Assembly: GCA_934621705.1 (NCBI GenBank) | Contig: CAKTUP010000051.1 | Span: forward strand, 1-13,522 | Direction: 5' to 3' | Source of the DNA: an uncultured Petrimonas sp. | GTDB lineage: Bacteria; Bacteroidota; Bacteroidia; Bacteroidales; Dysgonomonadaceae | DNA length: 13,522 nt | Shown here: positions 6,741 to 13,522 of the stretch, piece by piece | Layout of the letters: each line of letters begins with the position of its first letter | How positions within the stretch are numbered: position 1 is the first letter of the stretch | The notes under the pieces: generated by a model | The model's database searches: none | Told to the model about the DNA's origin: nothing | The model's input: only the letters and a program-made list of their open reading frames with translations | Program-made: the position numbers and the translations under genes

Positions 6741-7108
6741 TTTGATTTTTCTATTTTGTTTTCAATAAGCTGTTTCAATTCATCAAGTTCATTCAGACTG
6801 ATATTTTCATTTTTTAGAAAACAAGAAAATAGTTGTTTTGATGAGCCGTTGAACAGTCCGCGAAACGTTTCTTTGAGCACGTGCTGAGCGTAATCAGTTT
6901 TGCTGATTTTGGGCGAATAAACGTGCGTTTTACCAAAGGTAACGTGTTTCACGTAGCCTTTGGATTCCAAAATTTTAATTACCGTTGCCACCGTGTTGTA
7001 AGCCGGTTTTGGCTCGTCCAGTATGTTCAACACATCACTTATAGCGCCTTGGTTTATTTCCCAGAGGGCGTGTAAAATTTCTTCTTGTGCTTTTGTAATT
7101 TCCTGCAT
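6737..7108 (-). CDS. BlaI/MecI/CopY-family transcriptional repressor
   Basis: A 123-residue winged-helix repressor: TKAQEEILHALWEINQGAIS, then PAYNTVATVIKILESKGYVKH (recognition helix and wing) and a helical dimerisation tail, as in BlaI. Members bind inverted repeats and are inactivated by proteolysis. The start is the ATG at 7108; the frame extends to a TTG at 7138, but that lies in the promoter -7 box. The stop overlaps the start of the M56 protease gene. It probably represses its own two-gene operon through the palindrome at 7165-7178. No beta-lactamase gene is nearby, so the target and inducer are unknown. Confidence 0.93.
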   Translation of the reverse strand: MQEITKAQEEILHALWEINQGAISDVLNILDEPKPAYNTVATVIKILESKGYVKHVTFGKTHVYSPKISKTDYAQHVLKETFRGLFNGSSKQLFSCFLKNENISLNELDELKQLIENKIEKSK

Positions 7109-7135
7109 ATTTATCTTTTTATTCCTTTTACGATG

Positions 7136-7143
7136 CAAATATA
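7136..7143 (-). promoter_or_regulatory. Promoter -7 box of the blaI-type operon
   Basis: TATATTTG on the minus strand matches TAnnTTTG and lies 28 bases before the repressor's ATG. The position of the -33 element falls on or beside the palindrome at 7165-7178. Confidence 0.6.
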
Positions 7144-7164
7144 ATTCAATATTTTGAAATAGAT

Positions 7165-7178
7165 ACTATAAATATAGT
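7165..7178. promoter_or_regulatory. Candidate BlaI-type operator
   Basis: ACTATA-AA-TATAGT is a perfect 14-base palindrome 21 bases upstream of the -7 box, where the -33 element should be. Repressors of this family bind short dyads over their own promoters (for example TACAnnTGTA sites), so this is the best operator candidate. Binding is inferred from position and symmetry. Confidence 0.5.
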
Positions 7179-7226
7179 TATTATTTTATGTTTAAATTAG
7201 TTTAACATTTTAGGTTATCCTTACTT

Positions 7227-7475
7227 TCTCATATCGAACTAATGCTACTTTGTAAGATTGAAAAATGAGACGGTGCTACGCACCTAAGAATTCGATTGCC
7301 ATTTATTTGTCCAGCTACAAATGAAACGCTGCCACGCAGCTTGACTTTTTACAAAGCTTAATGTCGATAACCAAATTCCAACCGTCTTTTTTATGCGTAG
7401 CATCCTAATTATTTGTAGCAAATGTTTGTAAGTTCGATTACAAGATGCATCGCACCGTTTCAAAAGGATATGAGA
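7227..7475. repeat. Nested inverted-repeat element (MITE-like or long hairpin)
   Basis: The 415-base gap between blaI and hemW carries three properly nested inverted pairs: TCTCATAT (7227) with ATATGAGA (7468); a 16-base pair, 13 of 16 matching, at 7267-7282 and 7446-7461; and GCTACAAAT (7314) with ATTTGTAGC (7411). Inside are small hairpins with GC-TAC-GC-type tips: GGTGC-TAC-GCACC (7272), GCTGC-CAC-GCAGC (7328) and ATGC-GTA-GCAT (7393). No reading frame of note lies in it. It looks like a dispersed non-autonomous element of a kind common in Bacteroidota intergenic DNA; copy number cannot be seen from one window. Confidence 0.6.
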
Positions 7476-7504
7476 ATCCTAATCTATCAAAGTAAGATTA
7501 GGAT
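7476..7504. terminator. Hairpin downstream of hemW
   Basis: ATCCTAATCT (7476-7485) and AGATTAGGAT (7495-7504) form a perfect ten-pair stem with a nine-base loop, about 50 bases after the hemW stop. There is no T-run on the minus strand, so it may be a weak terminator, an mRNA 3'-end stabiliser, or part of the adjoining repeat element. Confidence 0.4.
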
Positions 7505-7553
7505 ATTCAGAGGAAATATACAAAATACCAGCTGATTTTATACCGGCAGATAC

Positions 7554-8681
7554 TTAATTAATAAACATCAACTCACTCATTATTCCGTCGGAAATAAAGA
7601 TGCCGGATGTGGAAAGTATCAGGGAATTGTTGATAATGGTCAGGTGTTTTTCATCTATGGATACTTGTGCGTTTTGCAGGCAATAATTGTAAAACTTGTT
7701 TCCGAATTTTTCTCTTAGCTGCTGCAAATCTACTCCCCACATGGTGCGCAATCCGGTCAGGATAAATTCGTTGTATTTTTGAGAAAGTGTTAAATTTTCG
7801 GTTTCCTGCGACAGTTTTCCCGATTTAACCGATTCGATATATTTATTGAGTGAAGACACGTTCCACGACCGGTTTTCGCCATCGTAAGAGTGAGCCGAAG
7901 GCCCAAGTCCCATGTATTTTTCGTTTTTCCAATACGATGTGTTGTGTTTGGAATACAACTCGTTTTTTGCAAAATTTGAAATCTCGTAGTGTTCAAAACC
8001 GTTTTGCAAAAGCACATCTATTAATGTGGAAAACATTTCGGTGCTCGTATCGTCGGTTACCGGTTGAATTTTTCCTTTTTGAAGCAGCGAATAAAGTTTT
8101 GTTTCAGGTTCGTAAATGAGATGGTAGGCCGAGATGTGCTGGATGTTTAACTCACAGGCTTTTTGTAAGTTTTCGGTCCATATTTCGAGTGTTTGTTTGG
8201 GTAAACCGTACATCAAATCGATGCTGATATTGTCGAATCCGGCTTGTTGGCAGCGTTTTACCGCTTCAATGGCTTGCTGTGCCGAGTGCCGGCGGCTCAG
8301 AAACTTCAACTCATCGTCGTCAAAACTTTGAATGCCGATGCTGATGCGGTTGAAAGGTAATTCCCGGAGCAATTGAATGTATTCTTCCGAAAGATCGTCG
8401 GGATTGGCTTCCAGCGTGATTTCGGCATCGCTTTCAACCGAAAAATTGGAGAACAGGTTTTCGAAAATATTCTCGAAGTGTTGTTTGTTCAACCTCGACG
8501 GCGTTCCGCCACCGAAATAAATGGTTTTTATCGGTTCCGATATTTCGTTTTTTCGGAGTGTGGCTTCCGCGCAAAGAGCAGCAACAAAATCGTTTATTTT
8601 GCTTTCGTCGGTTTCTTTGTAAAAATCACAATAAACGCATCGCGTTTTGCAGAAAGGGATGTGGATGTAAATTCCGGCCAT
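7554..8681 (-). CDS. hemW: Radical SAM haem chaperone HemW
   Basis: A 375-residue cytoplasmic radical SAM protein. The Fe-S cluster motif CxxxCxxC is at residues 11-18 (CKTRCVYC), followed by YFGGGTPSRL (SAM-contacting glycines) and ISIGIQSFDDDELKFLSRRH. KHNTSYWKNEKYMGLGPSAHSY is the HemW-type HNxxYW region. HemW binds haem and is thought to insert it into respiratory enzymes; it was long misnamed oxygen-independent coproporphyrinogen oxidase. The Cys after the radical SAM motif, typical of true HemN, is absent, since Asp follows C18. Last gene of a three-gene unit, 8 bases after the HD protein stop. A haem-handling role fits the nine-haem cytochrome nearby, but HemW is widespread, so this is weak evidence. 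Confidence 0.94.
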   Translation of the reverse strand: MAGIYIHIPFCKTRCVYCDFYKETDESKINDFVAALCAEATLRKNEISEPIKTIYFGGGTPSRLNKQHFENIFENLFSNFSVESDAEITLEANPDDLSEEYIQLLRELPFNRISIGIQSFDDDELKFLSRRHSAQQAIEAVKRCQQAGFDNISIDLMYGLPKQTLEIWTENLQKACELNIQHISAYHLIYEPETKLYSLLQKGKIQPVTDDTSTEMFSTLIDVLLQNGFEHYEISNFAKNELYSKHNTSYWKNEKYMGLGPSAHSYDGENRSWNVSSLNKYIESVKSGKLSQETENLTLSQKYNEFILTGLRTMWGVDLQQLREKFGNKFYNYCLQNAQVSIDEKHLTIINNSLILSTSGIFISDGIMSELMFIN

Positions 8682-8686
8682 TTTCA

Positions 8687-8721
8687 GGGTTACGGGTTAC
8701 GAGGTACGAGGTGCGGGTTGC
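8687..8721. repeat. Heptamer tandem repeat at the 3' end of the HD-protein gene
   Basis: Five seven-base units: GGGTTAC, GGGTTAC, GAGGTAC, GAGGTGC, GGGTTGC. The stop codon and about the last nine residues of the HD protein (from Ser145) lie in it. Because seven is not a multiple of three, a change in unit number would alter the C-terminus. Confidence 0.8.
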
Positions 8722-9151
8722 TTTCCGTTAGGAATTTATACGCTTTCAGGTACTTTCGGATTCGGGAAATTGCTGCATCATCTAATTCTTTGAGGCGACG
8801 GACATCCATATTATCCGATAAATCATTCAATTTTACACGAACGGCAATCGGGTTTTCCGCTACGCGAAGCAAATATTCATCGTATGTTTCCGAATCGTCG
8901 TAGTGCGTCATTGCATCTACCGCGCTGAGAATTTCGTCCGAAAAACCTTCTTTTGCCAAATCTTCCAGCGTCCAATCCGAGTCTTCGATGACATCGTGCA
9001 GCGCGCCCACAATTTTTTCCTGCAACGTATGTCCGGCGCTCATCACACGCAAAACGTGTCCCAGATAAGGTTGTCCGGTTTTATCGTAATGTTCTGTATG
9101 AGCTTCCACGGCAATTTCGGTTGCCACTGCGAGTTGTTCTTGTAACGTCAT
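8690..9151 (-). CDS. Small HD-domain phosphohydrolase (SpoT/Mesh1 type)
   Basis: A 153-residue, single-domain HD protein. The likely metal ligands are His32 (GHVLRV), His52-Asp53 in LHDVIED and Asp110 in VRVKLNDLSDNMD. HDxxED followed by KLxDLxDN is the pattern of the (p)ppGpp hydrolase domain of SpoT and of stand-alone Mesh1-type hydrolases. No synthetase, TGS or ACT domain is present. Alarmone hydrolysis is therefore the best guess, but many relatives are untested and another nucleotide is possible. The start ATG overlaps the stop of the upstream phosphodiesterase gene by four bases (ATGA), so translation is probably coupled. The C-terminal tail from Ser145 is encoded by a heptamer repeat and is unlikely to matter for catalysis. 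Confidence 0.85.
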   Translation of the reverse strand: MTLQEQLAVATEIAVEAHTEHYDKTGQPYLGHVLRVMSAGHTLQEKIVGALHDVIEDSDWTLEDLAKEGFSDEILSAVDAMTHYDDSETYDEYLLRVAENPIAVRVKLNDLSDNMDVRRLKELDDAAISRIRKYLKAYKFLTESNPHLVPRNP

Positions 9152-9924
9152 TTTCTTTTGTTTATCAGTTCTTCGGTTAAAAGTGGTTCATCAGTAGTGA
9201 TAAAATCAACATTTAAATCGATCATTTTATTGATATCTTCGGTGGAATTGACCGTCCACACATTGACTTTCAGCCCCAAATCGTGCGATTCTTTTACCCA
9301 TTGCGGATTCTTTTTCAGTACGTTGTGGTGATAATCGATACCGGAAGCGCCCATCGATTTTATTACCCGGGGCGAAAGATCGCCGTTTAGATAATATACC
9401 GGTGCGTTCGGATCGAGTTTTATAACCTGAGCGACGAAATTAATGCCGAAAGAAATGTATTCTACCCGGTTTTGCAATCCTCTTTCGTGAACCATATTGA
9501 TGACTTTCTGAGCCAACTCGTCTTCTCGTTCCTTAGTTCGATGCGTTTTAAACTCGATGATAAGTTTCGTGTTTTTACACTTCTCGAAAGCATCTAGGTA
9601 TTCTTCTACCGTAGGTAACGGCTCTCCGTTTGCCAGTTTTACTTTCCGGAGGGTGGCAAAAGGAGTTTCCTGAACCAGCAGCTTTTTGCCGTCGAGCGTT
9701 ACATCGGCATCGTGATTTACAACCGGAACTCCGTCAGACGACAGCCAAATATCCACTTCGGAACCGTAAGCCTTAATGGCATCGGCTTTCATTAACGCGG
9801 CAATGGAGTTTTGCGCCGAACCGTCCGTTTTCCAGTATCCGCGATGAGCGATGATTTCCTGTGCCGTTGCGGAAAAGATAAACGACAAAAAAAGCAGGGT
9901 GGTGATAAAAGTTTTTTGATTCAT
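9148..9924 (-). CDS. Secreted glycerophosphodiester phosphodiesterase
   Basis: A 258-residue GDPD-family enzyme with a signal peptide (residues 1-21, cut after TAQ or near it), so periplasmic. Family motifs are present: AHRGYWKTDGSAQNS (catalytic His-Arg near residue 27), then SEVDIWLSSDGVPVVNHD with the metal-binding Glu and Asp and the second catalytic His, KLIIEFKT, and VNVWTVNS close to the C-terminus. Such enzymes split glycerophosphodiesters from phospholipid turnover into glycerol 3-phosphate and an alcohol. The start is the ATG at 9924; the frame is open to a TTG at 9948, but that is part of the -7 box. First gene of the unit with the HD protein and hemW. Confidence 0.92.
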   Translation of the reverse strand: MNQKTFITTLLFLSFIFSATAQEIIAHRGYWKTDGSAQNSIAALMKADAIKAYGSEVDIWLSSDGVPVVNHDADVTLDGKKLLVQETPFATLRKVKLANGEPLPTVEEYLDAFEKCKNTKLIIEFKTHRTKEREDELAQKVINMVHERGLQNRVEYISFGINFVAQVIKLDPNAPVYYLNGDLSPRVIKSMGASGIDYHHNVLKKNPQWVKESHDLGLKVNVWTVNSTEDINKMIDLNVDFITTDEPLLTEELINKRK

Positions 9925-9945
9925 GAATGTTGAATTTATACCAAA

Positions 9946-9953
9946 CAAAATTA
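9946..9953 (-). promoter_or_regulatory. Promoter -7 box of the phosphodiesterase-HD-hemW operon
   Basis: TAATTTTG on the minus strand matches TAnnTTTG, 21 bases before the ATG at 9924. The nearest upstream TTG is about 24 bases away, slightly far for a -33 element. No convincing terminator was found in the 54 bases after the cytochrome gene, so some read-through is possible. Confidence 0.5.
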
Positions 9954-10007
9954 GAACAATGTTTAGTATTAATAGTTCAACGGGAGTTTTTTCCGGTAAA
10001 TTTCAAC

Positions 10008-11123
10008 TTATTTATTGAGTGTCGGGATTGTTCTGTTCTGTGCAAATACTGATTTCTTCGAACCATCTGTATGGCAGTCCGTGCACGATACCCAATGAAT
10101 GTTATTGGGGCTACCGGCATCGGCATACGTAGTATTCATAGTGGTTACATCCAAGTTGCAGTTACTTATCGCAGGATGACATTTGATGCAACTGTTCTTA
10201 GCATCGTTACTGTGCGGTTCGTGGCACGCCATACACGATAATCCTTCGTGTACGCCTCGTGGAGTGCGATCGTCACTTGTAGCAGATACGTGAAAGGTGT
10301 TTGGAGCATGGCATTGCACACAATTTCGCATCATCGGTTCATCCGATACCATAATGTTTTTTCCTTCGTGAGTAATGTTCGGTTTAGACAGTAAATCAAC
10401 AGGTATGTGTGTTTTTTCTGATCTTGCGTAGAAGCTTACTTCGGGAATTTTACCGTCACGATTGTAAAATATTTCCGATGGATTGGCGTAATCGGGAGTT
10501 TGCACAATTTCTCCATCCGCATGTATGCTATGACAGGCGGAGCAAGGCATCGTGGGTTGGGTTGCTTTTTTCTTATCCATCAGATTCCACGGGCCTTTTG
10601 TGCTTTTATTATCTACCAATTCATCGATGGAGTTTTCGTAAAACATTCCGTGACAACGTAAACAATCGTAATTGAGTTGCTCAACGCTGTTGTGTTTTTC
10701 ATCCAAAAAAATATGGGAATAATTGGCTGAGTGCCCGCCCGATTTCCATTTGGCATACTCAGACGTGTGGCATCGAACGCAGCTTTCCATAACAGCGAGG
10801 TACTGCTCTTCGTTCATTCTTACCTCATCCGGTTTTTTGCCTTTCAGGTGGCCGATAACCATCATCGATTTTTCTTTAAGACTGTGTAATCCGTTGCTCA
10901 ACGCCGTTCCGTGACACTCTTTACAGGATACTTCACGGTGAGCCGAGTGGGATAGGGAAGTAACCCGCGAAGAAATTTCGTGACACGATGCACACGTTTG
11001 TTCCGCAGGAGCAGAATTCCAGTAGGTATAAAAACTGCTAAATATCAGAACAATACCAACTAATGTTATAATTAAAACGGTAATGAAATTTGACTTACGA
11101 GATTTTTTAGTTTCCATAGCCAT
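10008..11123 (-). CDS. Membrane-anchored nine-haem cytochrome c (NapC/NrfH-like N-terminus)
   Basis: A 371-residue multihaem cytochrome. One hydrophobic anchor (about residues 13-34) precedes a periplasmic domain with nine CxxCH motifs starting at residues 44, 67, 115, 154, 194, 268, 297, 312 and 347. The anchor followed by CASCHEI and CKECH resembles the quinone-linked NapC/NrfH type, but the protein is longer and carries more haems than those four-haem proteins. There are ample extra His residues for distal ligation. It begins directly after the stop of the GMC oxidoreductase gene; ATGs at 11123 and 11117 are both possible. It probably carries electrons from that dehydrogenase to the quinone pool or to another cytochrome; the direction is inferred. 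Confidence 0.88.
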   Translation of the reverse strand: MAMETKKSRKSNFITVLIITLVGIVLIFSSFYTYWNSAPAEQTCASCHEISSRVTSLSHSAHREVSCKECHGTALSNGLHSLKEKSMMVIGHLKGKKPDEVRMNEEQYLAVMESCVRCHTSEYAKWKSGGHSANYSHIFLDEKHNSVEQLNYDCLRCHGMFYENSIDELVDNKSTKGPWNLMDKKKATQPTMPCSACHSIHADGEIVQTPDYANPSEIFYNRDGKIPEVSFYARSEKTHIPVDLLSKPNITHEGKNIMVSDEPMMRNCVQCHAPNTFHVSATSDDRTPRGVHEGLSCMACHEPHSNDAKNSCIKCHPAISNCNLDVTTMNTTYADAGSPNNIHWVSCTDCHTDGSKKSVFAQNRTIPTLNK

Positions 11124-12787
11124 CTATTTAAATCGGTTGCCTTTCTGCCATTCACCGGCGATATATCCGCCTACCCAGTAACCCAAAGCCATTATGGTGA
11201 GCGCAGGATTAAATCCTCCGTTGGTAACGTGTAAACTTCCGTCGGCAACGAAAACGTTGGGAGTGCTGTGTACTCTGCCAAATTTATCGCATACCGATGT
11301 TTTCGGATCGTTGCCCATACGGCACGTACCGGCCTGATGCTGTCCGCCTCCCACAGCCCGTTCACCTGTAACGACACCGGTTTTCCACGTTTGGATAGCT
11401 CCCGCTTCGAGCAGCCACTTTTCCGATTTATCCGCCATAAAAGCAGTGCCGTCGGCATCTTTTATGCTTGCATTTCCGGACATCCGGCAAACGGGTATTC
11501 CCCAAAAATCCTTTACTTCGTCGTCCACATCAACCCGCGCTTCGAAACTGGGCAGCTCCTGATACGGGCCCATTACTCTTCCGATGCGCTTGTAGTTCTC
11601 GCGCTGAAACTTTTTGTGTTCTGATCCCCATTGGGCCGAGCCAGGCGGCCGGATACCGGTAAAGAGATAGGGCAGGGCATTGAATTCATTACAAAGTACT
11701 CCGCCACCGATGATGCCGGGATTGTGGTGGTTAAAATCGCAGATGGCAAGTGAGGCGCCCGGACCTTTATCGTCGTAAATATCGTAATCGAATATTCCGC
11801 TGGCACCGGCGTATGCGTGTCCCTGAAGATTTCGCCCCACCCAATCGTTTTCATTTCCGATGCCGGTTGGGAAAAAGTTTGATTTTGAGTTTAGCAGCAA
11901 TCGTGCGGTTTCGGTAGCGCTTCCGGCTACAACTACGATATCTGCCGTTTGAGTTTGTTTTTTGTTTTTTTCATCAAAATAAGTTACACCGGTTATTTTT
12001 CCCGAACCGTTCACATTTATTTCACTGACTACGCAATGGGTTCTCAGTTCGCAATTACCGGTAGCTATAGCAACAGGAATAACGGTGTTATGCGTTCCGC
12101 ATTTAGCGTTTACAGGACATGCAAATCCAACGCATCCGCGTATTCTGTAGCACTGAGGACGTCCGCCGTAAGGAACGGAATTTCTGAGCATGGGAATGGG
12201 GAAAGGATGCCATCCCAACCGTTTGGCTGTTGCCTGAAGCAGTTGTGCCTCTTTGTTGTGCTCGAAAGGAGGCATGGGTTGAGGCTTTTTGCGTGGCGGT
12301 GCGAAAGGGTTCAGGCTGTCGTCTCCGGCTACGCCAATTTCCCATTCGGCTTTTTCGTAACAAGGTTCCAGGTCTTCGTAGCTGATTGGCCAGTCTTCGA
12401 GTGTTGTACCTTCAACGTGTCCGTATGTGGATTTCATTTTGAAGTCTTCCGGCATAAACCTCCAGGCCATTGCTCCGTAACTTACCGTTCCCGATCCTAC
12501 GCAAGCTGCGTTGTTACCGTAACTCCAATCATTCGGCAGAACAATGGTTTTAACACCTTCACTCCATATTCTCACCCGTTTGTGACGGTCGTTGTCGGGT
12601 CCGTAAGCGTTGCCGAGAGCGGTTGTACGCTGCGAGAACAGTTCGTCCTGATCGTGATCGTCGTATTTAGCCCATCCGCCGCGTTCAAACAACACAACAG
12701 ACATTCCGGCCACACTCAGTTCTTTGGCAACTACGCCGCCTCCGGCGCCTGCACCTACTACAATTGCTTAACGTGTCTGTTAGCCAT
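11124..12787 (-). CDS. GMC-family FAD oxidoreductase, frameshifted before the FAD motif
   Basis: A periplasmic sugar/alcohol dehydrogenase catalytic subunit. The frame open from GTG 12713 gives 529 residues with the GMC signatures: ACVGSGTVSYGAMAWR, three Cys at 188, 194 and 199 spaced like the Fe-S region of FAD-glucose/gluconate dehydrogenases, the catalytic pair His459 (GGGQHQAGTCRMG) and Asn502 (GGFNPALT). The FAD-binding start, AIVVGAGAGGGVVAKELS, lies just upstream in the same frame, but a TAA precedes it and no start codon lies between. An ATG at 12787, overlapping the subunit 3 stop, begins MANRHV in another frame; one extra base near 12768 would join the two. So this is a sequencing error or a recent frameshift. 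It has no signal peptide; export is probably with subunit 3. Confidence 0.88.
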
Positions 12788-13391
12788 TGCTGCTTGCTTT
12801 ATATCGGTTTTGCCCCATAATCGGATAAGGATCCAATCCTATCATCCTATAACTGACGAACTTGTAATTGCCTCCGTGGCGTGGACTTCCGTAAAACCCC
12901 TGCATGGTGTGATCCCTGATTAAGTTGAAAAAACTGCTTTTCAGCCAATCTTTCATAAGTGCATTGTCCGCTTCACTAAACTGATTTCCTGATTGTTGTG
13001 TTATTTTTGGAACTATTTCGTTTCTTTCGAGATTTTTCAAAAAATCGGTTTGTTCATTCCATGCCAGTTCCTCAAATCTTTTGCCGAAGGCAATTTTGCA
13101 GACTGTTTGAATCGCCGAAAGGCTTTTTCGGTAAATTTCCTGATGCCTGGTATAAGGCCCTACCAGTTGTTTATCGATGAAATTGGTGACTAAAGCATCT
13201 TTCGCTCCGGGCCATTCATCGGTGGGTATTATTTGCTCAACAATGGCATCTACCAACACGCTTTCTTCGTTTGTGAAAAATCTCCATGCGGAAGCTTTCC
13301 CAAACGTACATCTTGGTAGTAACAGTAAACTGCTCACACCGATGCTGAGTGTTTTTATGAATTTTCTTCGGGAGTAAATGGTCTCGTACAT
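12780..13391 (-). CDS. Gluconate 2-dehydrogenase subunit 3 family protein with Tat signal
   Basis: A 203-residue small subunit (PF13618-like). The N-terminus has a twin-arginine signal, SRRKFIK at residues 7-13, followed by a hydrophobic stretch ending LLLLPRC. The rest carries family features: TNEESVLVDAIVEQIIPTDEWPGA (about 40-63), VTNFIDKQLVGPY, and a C-terminal GFYGSPRHGGNYKFVSYRMIGLDPYP. In FAD-dependent gluconate, glucose and glucoside 3-dehydrogenases this subunit is needed for folding and carries the catalytic subunit through the Tat system. Its stop overlaps the likely GMC start (ATGGCTAA). It starts 10 bases after the upstream isomerase-like gene, so all four genes are probably co-transcribed. 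Confidence 0.9.
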   Translation of the reverse strand: MYETIYSRRKFIKTLSIGVSSLLLLPRCTFGKASAWRFFTNEESVLVDAIVEQIIPTDEWPGAKDALVTNFIDKQLVGPYTRHQEIYRKSLSAIQTVCKIAFGKRFEELAWNEQTDFLKNLERNEIVPKITQQSGNQFSEADNALMKDWLKSSFFNLIRDHTMQGFYGSPRHGGNYKFVSYRMIGLDPYPIMGQNRYKASSNG

Positions 13392-13401
13392 TACTCGAAA
13401 A

Positions 13402-13522
13402 TTACATGGGCAAATATTTTAACAGCAATTCTTTGCTTTTCTTTATGTTTTCGCGTCCTGCCGATTCAATCCCATACCAGCCTCTGAAACCTTTGTCGTG
13501 AGTCATCTTTATCATTTTTTCT
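13402..13522 (-). CDS. C-terminal end of a sugar phosphate isomerase/epimerase-like TIM barrel (partial)
   Basis: Only the last 39 residues are in the window; the gene runs in from the right edge. They read THDKGFRGWYGIESAGRE followed by a closing helix and LLLKYLPM. The G[FY]RGWxGIE pattern before a final helix is typical of the AP-endonuclease-2-like TIM-barrel family (sugar phosphate isomerases/epimerases), often found beside GMC/subunit 3 dehydrogenase genes in Bacteroidota. The stop is 10 bases before the subunit 3 start. Substrate unknown. Confidence 0.7.
   Translation of the reverse strand, partial: EKMIKMTHDKGFRGWYGIESAGRENIKKSKELLLKYLPM

Noticed and set aside
7554..8681. Oxygen-independent coproporphyrinogen III oxidase (HemN)
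   Set aside because: The motif is CxxxCxxC followed by Asp rather than the CxxxCxxCxC of HemN, and the HNxxYW region fits HemW.
9925..9948. Upstream TTG/GTG starts for the phosphodiesterase, mntA, hepT, porin and blaI-type genes
   Set aside because: For the phosphodiesterase, mntA, porin and blaI-type genes the alternative codon overlaps a TAnnTTTG promoter box or adds residues before a clear ATG, signal peptide or conserved domain. For hepT it would lengthen an already sufficient overlap.
10008..11123. Cytochrome c nitrite reductase small subunit NrfH
   Set aside because: Nine haem motifs instead of four, and no nrfA gene adjacent; only the anchor and first haems resemble NrfH.
11949..12923. 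A 324-codon open frame on the plus strand opposite the GMC and subunit 3 genes
   Set aside because: It is antisense to two well-supported genes, shows no domain, is rich in Cys and aromatic residues as expected of a shadow frame, and has no promoter-like start.

Overview
The window looks like chromosomal DNA from a member of the Bacteroidota, most likely Bacteroidales. This rests on several promoters with the TAnnTTTG -7 box, no Shine-Dalgarno sequences, a Porin_10-type outer-membrane protein, and GC-TAC-GC hairpin and heptamer repeats typical of that phylum. The species cannot be named from sequence alone. No rRNA, tRNA, CRISPR array, transposase or phage gene was seen.

Layout. (1) Positions 1-1205, minus strand: the head of a histidine biosynthesis operon. 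hisG is preceded by a complete attenuation leader: promoter, an 18-residue leader peptide with four consecutive His codons plus a fifth, an alternative pairing segment and an intrinsic terminator. (2) 1455-4386, plus strand: a two-gene unit for a putative outer-membrane porin with an Asp-His repeat and a membrane-anchored family-3 solute-binding protein. (3) 4467-5132, minus: an AT-rich MntA/HepT toxin-antitoxin module. (4) 5268-7178, minus: a BlaI-type repressor and an M56 (BlaR1-like) membrane protease, overlapping by 4 bases, with a candidate operator. (5) 7139-7553: non-coding, holding a nested, imperfect inverted-repeat element. (6) 7554-9953, minus: a tight operon for a secreted glycerophosphodiesterase, a small HD hydrolase of the SpoT/Mesh1 type, and HemW. 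(7) 10008-13522, minus: a periplasmic redox cluster with the end of a sugar isomerase/epimerase-like TIM barrel, a Tat-exported gluconate 2-dehydrogenase subunit 3 homologue, a GMC flavoprotein, and a membrane-anchored cytochrome with nine CxxCH motifs.

How the parts work together. The last cluster reads as one machine. Subunit 3 carries a twin-arginine signal and probably carries the signal-less FAD protein out of the cytoplasm. The GMC protein would oxidise a sugar or alcohol and the nine-haem protein would take the electrons. As written, the GMC gene has a one-base frameshift just before its FAD-binding glycine motif, so it is either a sequencing error or recently broken.

The strongest regulatory signal is the his attenuator. 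A heptamer in the leader-peptide coding region is repeated in the 3' arm of the terminator, giving mutually exclusive structures. Repeat sequence has also entered two reading frames: the N-terminus of HisG and the C-terminus of the HD protein.
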